64,000 bases of DNA from the NCBI GenBank assembly GCA_030220185.1, contig JASPKZ010009651.1, positions 62,001 through 126,000 on the forward strand, in the 5' to 3' direction. This stretch comes from Diploptera punctata. Taxonomy: Eukaryota; Arthropoda; Insecta; Blattodea; Blaberidae. The notes under the pieces were generated by a model, which saw only the letters and a list, made by a program, of their open reading frames with translations, was not told the origin of the DNA and did no database searches. Of the stretch, positions 33,672 through 43,150 are shown piece after piece; positions within the stretch are counted from its first letter, which is position 1, and each line of letters starts with the position of its first letter. The position numbers and the translations under genes were made by a program.

Positions 33672-34205
33672 AACTGCCGATTACGAGTATTTGAGAATAA
33701 AGTTCTTTGGAAAAATGTTGGCCCGAAGAGAGATGAACAGACAGCTGAATGGAAAAGACTTACTTAACTGCATAGTCTTTATAGGAAGCAAGGTGTAATA
33801 AGAACAATTAAGTCTCATAGACTGCGATGGGCAATGAATCTGAGGGGGATTTGCAGTAGATAACACTACCTTAAATCGATTCTTTACTTTCCACTTTCTA
33901 TTACCCTTTATTATCGTAGCAATAGTAATAATTCACTTATTATTTTACACCAAAAGGGCATGTGGCATGAATGGGCAATGAAAGACGTGCATGGAAGATT
34001 TTTGTAGGAAATCCAGAGGGAAAACGCCCAGTTGGTAGACCAAGAATGAGGTGGGAGAATAACATTAACTATGATTTGAGGGAAGTAGATTATACAGGGA
34101 ATGATTGGAAGGCATTAGCTCAGGATAGGGATGTATGGAGAGCTTTATGTCCGCGCGGCCATAAACCTACGGTTTCGATAGTGCTAGTGAGTAAGCAAGT
34201 AAGTA
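33672..34205 (+). pseudogene. LINE-A C-terminal fragment with a small insertion
   Basis: The plus strand encodes FENKVL, GPKRDEQT, RTIKSHRLRWA, then after about 127 foreign bases [40 protein letters not shown] and DWKALAQDRDVWRA. The insertion (about 33831-33957) is bordered by GGGCA on both sides, a possible 5-bp duplication. It ends with TAAG-type tail units near 34190-34205. Confidence 0.85.
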
Positions 34206-35769
34206 TATTTCGAAGTTTTCTAAACGGGTGTTTAGCACATTGCAATATAAACTGACGGTAAAACTTATGTTCTGGATTTTAATCCCCGAAAGAGGGTAAA
34301 GATTAGTGACATTCGAATAGGAGCTCGTGTTTAAAAATATAAAATTTTATTCACCAAGTACATGATCAGATTCCGGCTCATCTTCATCTATATCATGCTG
34401 GTAAAATATTTTCATTCGTTATCAATTTTATTAATTGTAGCATATCTCCGTGTACAACTGTGTGCTGCTTTCGACTGAGGTGAACTCATGTATCTGAACT
34501 AACAATGAGCCTGTGAAATAGATCCTCGTTTTCTTTTTCCAGACTGCTCTTTCTCGTATGACTGCGACGATATTTTCTCGTATCTTTATTTTTAGTTTCC
34601 TGTCTTTCTTCTGAAAGCTCACCAATTAGTAATATAGATTCCGTAACTATGTCTGATCCATTTATATACATAGGCCTAAACACACAGGTAACTTGTATAC
34701 AGACGATGTCATAAAATACAAATCGTACAATAAACCATACTGGTGAGCTGTTTTAGAAGGACCTGTTAAGAGTTATCTATGTGTATTTTATAACCACTGT
34801 CCTCAAAATTATAACAAATCATCTAATTGTTACAGTGTTTATTTCTGTCGCCAAAGCTAGATTAAAAAAAAACGTCCCGGAATATTTCCATCAATTGTAT
34901 TTCTAAAACCAGCTTTTGAAATTACCAATTTTGTCAGAATAGTGTTTTAAAAAGTTGTTTTCTGATCAAATTATTTGTTACCTTCGGATACTTTCAACTA
35001 TTCTTATTTAAAAGGACACTATAACACGCGTCTCTGAAATTTTGGCGTTGTGAATATAACAGGTCACATATGAAGTGTCTATGGGAGACTTGCACACTTT
35101 ACCATCGCTCATAATTAATGGTAAATGGACGTTTATTAGTCCAACTAGTGTTTTTTACGGCACTAAACGCTCAATTTCACTGTTATAACACACGGTGCTT
35201 CTGTGATTAACCCTATGTTTCATGCACTCAGTTCAGTTTTAATTACCAACACCATCTTTTAGATGGATGTCGAGGATTTTTTCACAAAGTTTCGTCATTT
35301 TTTCATTCACAAGCAAAAGAGAAACCAAAGAATTTGTGAAAATACTGTCCTCTGCACAAGCTGTATCTTGATTTCGGTATTTACATCAATTACCCACTTG
35401 CATATTAAAAATAATAACTCAGAGTCGTTTGAATTTTTAGAAAATCAGCTTACGTAGGAGTGGTTGTGATCTCTTCAGTAAGAAACTTTGCTGCAGCTTC
35501 ACAACCAGCTTCCCGCAGTTTCATGGCTGTCGCAAACTACTGCTCATCAACTAATGTATATTTTTTGGCAATTCTTTCCGTTTTCGATGGTTACGTTTTA
35601 CATAACAATCTCCAAAGTTTTTAGGAGTTCTACCGGTACTACTTAATATTTTTGACGACAAATGCGGAAGACAACGGAGTAGTGCATCAGGAAAATTAAT
35701 TTCTTCTCTCAGCCATTTATTTGTTAAAAGGCCATTTTTTTGTCTACGCTTTTCCAATATTACGATTAC
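34206..35769. other. Unassigned DNA
   Basis: No recognised gene or repeat copy; one TAGGCCTA at 34671-34678. Confidence 0.5.
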
Positions 35770-36634
35770 TAAATAAATAAATAATAGTTTTAAAAAACTA
35801 AAACAACACGCTTTATTAGAAAACCGAACTAAAAAATGAAAAATAATTTTAATTTCCAACACGTTTCGGATAAAATGAAAGTGGTCAACAAAAAAAAAAT
35901 CAGCTCGAACACATATAGAATAAAACTAGAGTTATAAACAAAAATAAAATAATTTTACCATCAAAAGCGTGGGGTGCTCTATATGAATTAGTATGTTTGA
36001 CAATATAGAGATATTGGTAAAAGTAAAGTCTCTAAGAAGAAAATGTAAACATCATAAAAAGCACCCCACGCTTTTAATGGTAAAATTATTTTCTTTTTGT
36101 TGATAACTCTAGTTTTATTCTACATGTATTGAAGAAGATTTTTTTGATGACCACTTTCATTTTATCCCGAGCGTGTTGGAAATTAAAATTATTTTCAATG
36201 TTTTTAGTTCGTGTTGTTTTAGTTTTTTAAAATTATTATTTATTTTTTAGTTTCTAGTTTTACTATTTTACAGAGTAAGATAAAAATGTAAATATCTTTA
36301 AATTCGAAATTATTGTAGTATGAGCTAAAAGTAATATTCTTCTAAAACAAAATCCTCTCAGCCGAATTTGAACCAGCGACCTATGGATTACTGAAATTAT
36401 ATACCACTAGAGTTCATCGCTCTACCAACTGAGCAGTTACATACAACGATTGTTTAAAAAGTCGACAAGTCCGCAACCTATTATTCTGGCCAGGATTTTA
36501 GAAACAAAATATGAAATTATTGTATTGTCACGGGTCCTTTACAAGTATACAAAGTTTCGAGTCGATCCAATGATTTTAAGTGGGTGAAAACCGCTTTGAA
36601 AAATTCCATTACATAGATACAGATCAAGCTAATA
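35770..36634 (+). repeat. Composite foldback + tRNA-Tyr-like repeat, copy 2
   Basis: Same order as 2071-3022: palindrome (about 35795-36230), tRNA-Tyr-like segment (36352-36433), tail with TTCTGGCCAGGATTTTAG and CCTTTACAAGTATACAAAGT. Same orientation, about 33.7 kb from copy 1. The right palindrome end is single here. Confidence 0.82.
36352..36433 (-). pseudogene. tRNA-Tyr-like pseudogene, second copy
   Basis: The minus strand has GCTCAGTTGGTAGAGCGATG, then ACTCTAG where tRNA-Tyr has ACTGTAG, an intron-like TATATAATTTCAG insert, then ATCCATAGGTCGCTGGTTC, which matches a normal tRNA-Tyr 3' half better than copy 1. The anticodon position therefore reads CTA, not GTA. Acceptor strands do not pair. 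Confidence 0.75.
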
Positions 36635-37039
36635 TAAAGCGGGTAAGATACAAATCCTAGTAGTCGTAAAGATGAACAACTATATGTTAGTTTAACCGTA
36701 CACTGTAGATAATCAATACATATTCCCATGACATAATGCATTAGTTTATAAAATGTATAGAGGATTCATGGATTTTAATTGCATTCATAAACTTTTATTT
36801 TCATTTTTGGAGCTAGATTAGGAATAGTTGGTACTTCATTAAGAATACTGATTCCAGCAGTGTATGCAAAACCGACATTTCTAATGAAATCTACAAGCTC
36901 GTTTATAACAATTTCATCACCATCAATCACAAAATACTCCTTCAGTAATTCCAAATTTAAACGTTAGCTGTTCAGCCGGCGCATGTGGAAATGCCATACT
37001 CATTTTTATGTAAATCCATAAATATGTGATTATTAGTAT
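36635..37039. other. Unassigned DNA
   Basis: Nothing recognised between the composite repeat and the LINE-E tail. Confidence 0.45.
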
Positions 37040-37310
37040 ATTAAATAAATAAATAAATAAATAAATATAAATAAAGCCTGATATGTCCCTTTAGGGCAAA
37101 GGCCTCCCTGTACAGGGGTTAAGCTCTATTTGAGAGTGTCACCCGGTGAGCTACTCCGTGGTGAGAAGTTGACTTGGATGTAGCACTTGGTTTGTATACA
37201 CTGTCTGTTCTGTGATTAGTTAATACACAGTTGGCTCTCCATCGTTCTCCATCTTTTCCTGCATCTGGCGACTCTGGACCATTGCGCCCCTGCTCGTTTC
37301 TTTGAAGATG

Positions 37311-40127
37311 TCAGCCCATCGTCGTCCTTGGTCTTCCGCGCTGTCTCTTGCCTGTGTACGGGTCCCACATGGTTGTTTTTATTGTCCACCTGTCGTCCTG
37401 TATTCTTGCGACGTGGCCTCCCCACTTCCATTTTTTCCTGATGGCTTGTTGTGCGGGATCAGTTGTTGAGGATATCGCTTGAAGTGTTGTATTCGAGATT
37501 CTGTCCTTCAGAGTTATGCCTAAGATTTTCCTCTCCATTTTCCTTTGGCATACTTGGAGTGTGTACTTCAGTTTGGCAGTAAGATTCCAAGTTTGGCAGC
37601 CATATAACAGTGTTGGAAGAACACAGGTTTGTAGTGTTTCCATTTTGAGTTTCCGGTTGAGTGACTTGTCCAGCAGTATAAATTTCAGTGACCAGAACGC
37701 CTTCCAGGCGAGAGCTATTCTTCTGCTTATTTCCTTCTCTACTTTCTGATGGAAGGAGAGTAGTTGTCCTAAGTATATGTACTCGCTTACATATTGAAGA
37801 TCCATTCCATCGACTTTGATTGGGTTTTCCGGACCATTAGACATAATTTGTGTCTTGCTTTTGTTCATCGAAAGGCCTGCAATTTTGCTAGTTTCTGAGA
37901 GCTCTTGTAGCATTGATTGGAGTTGTTTAGGGGATCTGGCGAACAATACCACGTCGTCAGCAAATCTTAAGTTGGATAGCCTGCTCCCGTTTATATTTAC
38001 TCCGTATTTCTTGTTCCAGTTTAGTTTTCGAAATATGTCTTCAAGCACGCATGTAAAAAGTTTAGGAGAAATTGGGTCGCCTTGTCGTACTCCTCTTTTG
38101 AGACTGAATGGTTGTCCCACAATTTCTGTCTTCACCTTGGCATAGCTTTGGCTGTAGATCTTATCCAGAACGCGGATGTACTTGTGTTCGATTCCTTGTG
38201 TGTGTAATGCCTGGAGGACACTTGAATGTTCTACTGAGTCGAATGCCTTGTTGTAGTCGACGAATGCTAGATATAATGTATGGTGGTATTCGACTGTCTT
38301 TTCTATTATTTGGTTAATTGCTTGGAGATGGTCTGTTGTACTAAAGCCTGAGCGGAATCCGGCTTGTTCTGTTGGCTGGTTTTCGTCCAGGACTTTTGTT
38401 AGTCTTCTTGTTAGCACTTTTGAAAATAGTTTGTATAGATTGGACATCAGGCTTATGGGTCGGTAATTATTCATGTCATCTTTTGTGCCTTTCTTGTGGA
38501 GAAGAATGATTGTGCTTGATTTCCATTGCTCGGGTATCTCTTCTGTCTGCAGAATTTTGTTAAAGATGTTTGTGAGTGATGGTAGTATTTGATCTGAAGC
38601 CAGTTTTAGCAATTCGTTGTATATTCCATCCTCTCCGGGTGTTTTGCCATTTTTCATTTCATCTATTGCAGTTCTAATTTCGCTGGCCAGTACTGGGGGA
38701 AAGGTGTCGACGTGGTTTTCGAGTTTAGCATCGAATATGCCTATGTGATTTGTTGCCTGGGTTGTTAGGGAGCTTGTATATAGGGATTTATAGAAATCTG
38801 TGGCTGACTGGATTATATCTGTTCTTAATGTGTTGCGGCCTCCTGCTTGGTTCTTAATTCCTAGCATCCATTGTTTGTCACCATTTCTTTCCCTCTTTGC
38901 TTTCCTTATCGATTTGGAGGTTTCTATTATTTGCCTAGTTATGGTTGTGCGGTACTCTCGCAGATCTTTCCGTATTTCCTTTTTCGTCAGTTTGTCCATT
39001 GCGGCATACTCGGTTCTATTCGACTCCGAAGCGTCTCTGGTTTGTAGCATTTCCGATCGACGTTCGATTAAGGCAATAGTTCCTTGACTGAGTTTGCCTT
39101 CTTTCTGAGCTTTCGTATTTTTGCTGGAGTCCTTGGTCGCCTGTAGTATACATTGTTCCAGGGAGTTGTACAGTTCCTGAGCACCTGCTTCTCGGTTGGG
39201 GTTGGACTCTGCAATTCTGTTGCGAAGATGTAGCTGGAATTTGTTGCTGTCTATGTTTTCTATATTTTGTCTATGTTGCTTTGTTGGATGCTTCCTTCTT
39301 CTTTCTATCTTCATTTTTGCCCGCACCATCCTGTGGTCTGTACTGAATTTCAGGTTGGCTACTACTTGGATATCTCTTATGGTTCTTTGGTTATCGCTTA
39401 GGATGTAGTCAATTTCGTTCTTTGTGTTGCCGTCTGGCGAGCGCCAAGTCCACTTTGAGCTAGGCATTTTCTTAAAAAAGGTGTTGGCTATCTTTAGTTT
39501 ATGTTCTTGTGCGAATTGAACGAGCTTTTCCCCTCTTTCATTTCTTGCCCCATACCCATATCTTCCCACTGGGTCTTCATCCTCGTGGCTGCGTGGGCCC
39601 ACTTTGCTGTTGAAATCTCCTATGATTAGGTTTAGTGTAGATTTGTGCTGATCTATGGTAGTTCCCAGGTTCCAGTAGAATTGTTCTATAGTTTCATCGC
39701 TGTAGGCTTCTGTTGGGGCATAAACCTGAATGATTGTTATTGTGGAGCCTCTAGTTGCTAATTTTAAGACTGCGATCCTTTCAGACACCCCTACTATTTC
39801 TTGCACCATATGTTTGACTTGTTTTCTGATGATGAAGCCTACTCCTCTTTGTCCGGGAGTTGTGCCTATATAATAAAATAGGTCTCCGTTTTGTTTTTCT
39901 ATGATGGCTTCGCCAGTTCTTCTAATTTCACTAAGACCTAATACGTCGAATTTTATTTCTTTTAAAGCATGATCTAACTCTTCCTCTCTTTCGCTTGTTC
40001 TAAGTGTTTGTACATTCAGTGTTGATATTGTAATTGCATGGTCGTTGCTTGTTCTTGTTCTGGCATGTGGTAAGATAGTATGCTTTAGGTGTCTTGCTGT
40101 TGAAGGAGAGTAGTCCAGTTTACCCAC
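37311..40127 (-). CDS. LINE-E ORF2: endonuclease + reverse transcriptase, 938 residues
   Basis: It nicks target DNA and copies its own RNA at the nick. Endonuclease, residues about 33-275: LNVQTL (Asn 38), GLSEIRR (Glu 67), IIGDFNSKVG (Asp 171, Asn 173), NEIDYIL (Asp 240), STDHRMV (Asp-His 264-265). Reverse transcriptase, about 480-760: STIILLHKKG, NYRPISLMS, AGFRSGFSTTDHL, AFVDYNKAFDS (Asp 624), RGVRQGDPISPKLF and RFADDVVLFA (Asp 724-725). The C-terminus has LLYGCQTWNLT and WGGHVARIQDDRW. The frame stops inside GRPRTTMG. The family's AGAQWSRVARCRKRW block follows in another frame at 37300-37216, so about 30 residues are lost by two small indels. No internal stop in 938 codons suggests a young copy. 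Confidence 0.93.
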   Translation of the reverse strand: MGKLDYSPSTARHLKHTILPHARTRTSNDHAITISTLNVQTLRTSEREEELDHALKEIKFDVLGLSEIRRTGEAIIEKQNGDLFYYIGTTPGQRGVGFIIRKQVKHMVQEIVGVSERIAVLKLATRGSTITIIQVYAPTEAYSDETIEQFYWNLGTTIDQHKSTLNLIIGDFNSKVGPRSHEDEDPVGRYGYGARNERGEKLVQFAQEHKLKIANTFFKKMPSSKWTWRSPDGNTKNEIDYILSDNQRTIRDIQVVANLKFSTDHRMVRAKMKIERRRKHPTKQHRQNIENIDSNKFQLHLRNRIAESNPNREAGAQELYNSLEQCILQATKDSSKNTKAQKEGKLSQGTIALIERRSEMLQTRDASESNRTEYAAMDKLTKKEIRKDLREYRTTITRQIIETSKSIRKAKRERNGDKQWMLGIKNQAGGRNTLRTDIIQSATDFYKSLYTSSLTTQATNHIGIFDAKLENHVDTFPPVLASEIRTAIDEMKNGKTPGEDGIYNELLKLASDQILPSLTNIFNKILQTEEIPEQWKSSTIILLHKKGTKDDMNNYRPISLMSNLYKLFSKVLTRRLTKVLDENQPTEQAGFRSGFSTTDHLQAINQIIEKTVEYHHTLYLAFVDYNKAFDSVEHSSVLQALHTQGIEHKYIRVLDKIYSQSYAKVKTEIVGQPFSLKRGVRQGDPISPKLFTCVLEDIFRKLNWNKKYGVNINGSRLSNLRFADDVVLFARSPKQLQSMLQELSETSKIAGLSMNKSKTQIMSNGPENPIKVDGMDLQYVSEYIYLGQLLSFHQKVEKEISRRIALAWKAFWSLKFILLDKSLNRKLKMETLQTCVLPTLLYGCQTWNLTAKLKYTLQVCQRKMERKILGITLKDRISNTTLQAISSTTDPAQQAIRKKWKWGGHVARIQDDRWTIKTTMWDPYTGKRQRGRPRTTMG

Positions 40128-40852
40128 TGATTGTTTACCAACATTTTTTGGTACCCAACTTGTACGGTGTTGCCTTTCTCTCGCTCTTCTCTTGCACGTT
40201 GTCTGAGTGTTTGTTGAATCTCTCTCTCCTGTCTAGTCAGATCAGAATCTATGTAGCAGTCTTGTCCTTTTAATTTGCTTTTGTTTTTCATGACGGCGAT
40301 TTTATCTTCCATTGTCTTCATTTGTACTTTCACGAGGCCCCTGTCTAGTTTGTCTCTTCCTATGAATGTTGCTCTGGTATAGTCTTCTTTGCATTCGATT
40401 TTTCTGAGTATTGCTTTCACTTTGTCATCTTTTGTGTTGTTTGTTTCCTCGTCAAAGTCCTTGCTTTTTATAATTATATTGTTTCTCTTTTCACTGCGCT
40501 GTCTCTTTTCCTCTGCGTTTTCCAGTGTTTTTAGCCTCTCTTCTATTCGTCTGACCGAATCGTTTGTGCTGTTTTCTCCGCTGATTATTTTTTTCTTCTA
40601 GTGAGCAGCATTTTTCTTCTAGTTTCTTGTCGAAATTCTTGATTTCGTTCTTTAGATCTGTGATGTTTTTCTTAGTCTCTTCTCTGAAATCCTCGTTCTG
40701 TCTTCTGATTTCTTTGATTTCGTTTAGTATGTCTGTAAACATGCCTTTTATACCTCCGCTGTTTCCGCGCAATCTTCCTCGTCGCTTGTGCTTGTGCGGT
40801 TTGAGTGATTGTTCTTTGTGTTGTTTTTCCGGCCTGACTTATTACCCGCCAT
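40085..40852 (-). pseudogene. LINE-E ORF1: coiled-coil RNA-binding-type protein, frameshifted
   Basis: From an ATG at 40852 the first frame (MAGNKSGRKNN) shifts near 40760 into one with MFTDILNEIKEIRRQNEDF, a charged heptad-like stretch suited to a coiled coil. An A-run near 40585 shifts it again into RRIEERLKTLENAEEKRQRS and later DKLDRGLVKVQMKTMEDKIA, ending at 40085. The last frame (111 residues) includes YIDSDLTRQEREIQQTLRQR, like the C-terminal half of ORF1 proteins that act as nucleic-acid chaperones. Its end overlaps ORF2. Confidence 0.75.
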
Positions 40853-41380
40853 GGTGTATCTGTTTTCCGGTGTTATGGTGGTCTCTGCCTTGGGATCTGA
40901 TATGGGTGCGGTCTGGTATTCGGCTGATTATTCCTTCGTATTTCTGGTTTGCTGCTCTCTTAGTTCTGTCGGTCTCCGGCTGATGGTAGTACTTGCTGAC
41001 TGATCGCGCGCTGCTCGCCTCTGCCGTTCACTTTGTTGCTAACAGATGTCGCTAGTTGTCCTGTAGTCTCCTTCTCTCTGCTTGCATAGATGTTTACAAC
41101 TTCGCCGTTGGTAACCCTGCACTGCACTCAACGTTATAGCACTTCACTAACCCCACTTTCTCTTTTGTCGTCTGTGGTTTTACTATTTAGACGTATGGCA
41201 CTTTGCCTACACTTTCAGTTGTGTCTATTAATTTGTACTATCACCTGCGTTACAATTTAGCTCTCTATTTGTTCTCTACTCACGGTTTATCTTCATTTTC
41301 CTCCCGTTCTCCTTGTTACAGCTCCCACATTAGTTGTTGCCAACACAGTTAAATTCCACTTAGGCTAACAAAACACAACT

Positions 41381-41764
41381 CACAAATGCAATGCACAAAA
41401 TTAACGATAAAAACAAGAATATTTAAAGAAAAGTGCTCTGGAAAACAACAAAACATTTACCCAAGAAAAACTCTAAGCAATGAGGCATTGATACTGATGT
41501 CTCTTAGCTGTTAATTTTTACAATTTTTTTAGTTGTAAGATTATTATGTAAAATAATTTTTATAAAACGATTTGAACGGTTAAGGGAGGCTGGTGTCTAA
41601 AATTCTCGCAAGTGTGTTATGAATGAGGCAATCAATCCTTGACGCAGCTAGCCGAAAACAAATGATCTAAAATATTTAATAAGTATTTGACGCTAATCTC
41701 AATATGTCCTGAGTTGTCCTCCTAAATGAATGATGGCTAAACTACCGCACTTCTTACAATATCC
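41381..41764. other. Unassigned DNA
   Basis: May include the outermost LINE-E 5' UTR; otherwise nothing recognised. Confidence 0.4.
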
Positions 41765-42064
41765 ATTCATCCATAGTAATTCTGCCCGAGGGCAGGCCTT
41801 CCACTGCAATCATAGCATTTTCATGCTATGCTTTCCAGCTTTACTAGGGAATTGCAGATGTGGTAGCTACCCGTTGCTTTCCACACCGGTGAAGGATGAT
41901 GATGGACGGATGATTTTCAGGGATCATTGGGCTCTATGCTTCCTGACATTTGTCTTACAGGTGAAGAAAACACCGAAAAAATCTCACCCAAGAGCCTGTC
42001 CCAACCAGGAATCGAATCCGGGCCCACTGCGTGACAAGACAGCAACGCTACCTCGAGACCACAA
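41765..42064 (-). mobile_element. SINE-1, tail type a, full length
   Basis: The head on the right has TACCTCGAGACC and B box GGAATCGAATCCGGG (plus-strand view). Body CTTACAGGTGAAGAAAA, then a tail with CGTTGCTTTCCACACCGGTG and TTCTGCCCGAGGGC at the 3' end. Colinear with the plus-strand copy at 49.9 kb. Confidence 0.92.
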
Positions 42065-42484
42065 GATATAGACTATTAAATCAAAGCAATTTGTGGAAAT
42101 ATATTTCAATTTTTGTAACTTTAATTAGTCTAAACTGTTCTTAGGAGAAAAACTTTTTAAGTGCATATAGGCCTATCTGAAATAAATATCTAAATAATTT
42201 GTTCTAATGTCGACAAACGAGAAAATTTTGTGCTGCTAATCTCACTATCTGAAACGGATATTTTTGCAAAGTTAGGGATCTTAAGCCTATATATATTATT
42301 TGGGTCATGAAATACACAAATGTCTTAGTTTAAAAATAAATGTAGCCCTAATGTAAGAAAATACCATAATTTCACATTTATCCGTGAAAGTTAAAAATTT
42401 AGAATTTAATTGTTTATTTCCGATTTTAACCACAGTGCGGTGCGCGTTTCTACAGTTTTTGGAAATCCATATATATTATTTTTT
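42065..42484. other. Unassigned DNA
   Basis: Nothing recognised; one TAGGCCTA at 42168-42175. Confidence 0.45.
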
Positions 42485-42667
42485 TATTGCGAACGAACCC
42501 ATGTAGGACCACGCATAGTACTTTGATGCGTTTCTTTTACTCCATATGTCCCTCATTTTTATACTATGGGCTTTCTTTCTCTCTACTGTCCACGATGTTC
42601 CCGTTTTTTCCTTGGGTTTGTCCTCTTGGTCAACCTGCCACTTGTACACCTAATTCTAAAGATATCT
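42485..42667 (-). pseudogene. LINE-F C-terminal fragment, second copy
   Basis: Minus-strand codons recall the 16.8-kb copy: FRIRCT near the start, a KWQVDQ-like stretch, and the 3' flank with GCGTGGTCCTACATGGG. Frames are broken. As in the 16.8-kb copy, an ATT array begins directly at the truncated 5' end. Confidence 0.7.
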
Positions 42668-42675
42668 TCCTTATA

Positions 42676-42716
42676 ATAATAACTATTATTATTATTATTA
42701 TTATTACTATTATTAC

Positions 42717-42758
<42 letters not shown>
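42676..42758 (+). repeat. (ATT)n microsatellite
   Basis: ATT array with a few ACT interruptions. Confidence 0.95.
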
Positions 42759-42761
<3 letters not shown>

Positions 42762-43035
42762 GTAAAAAGATTCCATAAAAAATGCCATACCGAGAAGAAC
42801 ATTTTGAAATTGGTTTTGGATTAATTTTGTCGACGGAATATATATCTTTAAAGATCAAATTTCCTGATTCTACATAATGTTTTAAATACGTATTATTTTA
42901 ATCTAAAATAAGTGTTAGAACTTATCATATTCCAAACGTGTTAAAACACGCAAAATATAACGAAATCGTTGTTTCAAGATTTGGTCTATTAACTTGCTTT
43001 ATTTCACAAATTCTTGTTAAACCATACTTCGATCC

Positions 43036-43150
43036 TTCTTAAGGCCGGTTTCACCAACAGAGGTAACTGTATTACGCCAGATTCCCCGTGTATAATGCAC
43101 AGCATAAACTGGCGTAATACAGTTACCTCTGTTGTTGAAACCGACTCTTA
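43036..43150. mobile_element. Short hairpin MITE
   Basis: The left arm (43038-43080) includes GCCGGTTTCACCAACAGAGG and AACTGTATTACGCCAG. The right arm (43108-43150) is its inverted copy with few differences (CTGGCGTAATACAGTT … GTTGAAACCGACTC). The loop is 27 nt. It encodes nothing; the target-site duplication is not resolved. Confidence 0.88.

Larger units (their letters stand above)
37040..41380 (-). mobile_element. LINE-E, near full length, two ORFs
   Basis: Minus-strand element of about 4.3 kb: a 5' UTR (about 41380-40853) with no long frame, ORF1 (40852-40085, one or two frameshifts), ORF2 (40127-37311), a short 3' UTR with a possible stem (CCCTGTACAGGG near 37113) and an (ATTT)n tail at about 37043-37070. 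ORF1 and ORF2 overlap by 43 nt. It is the least damaged element in the window. The 5' boundary is an estimate; no exact target-site duplication was found. Confidence 0.85.

Noticed and set aside
40389..40601. Plus-strand hydrophobic frames opposite LINE-E
   Set aside because: Antisense shadows of ORF1; hydrophobicity follows from the A-rich sense strand.
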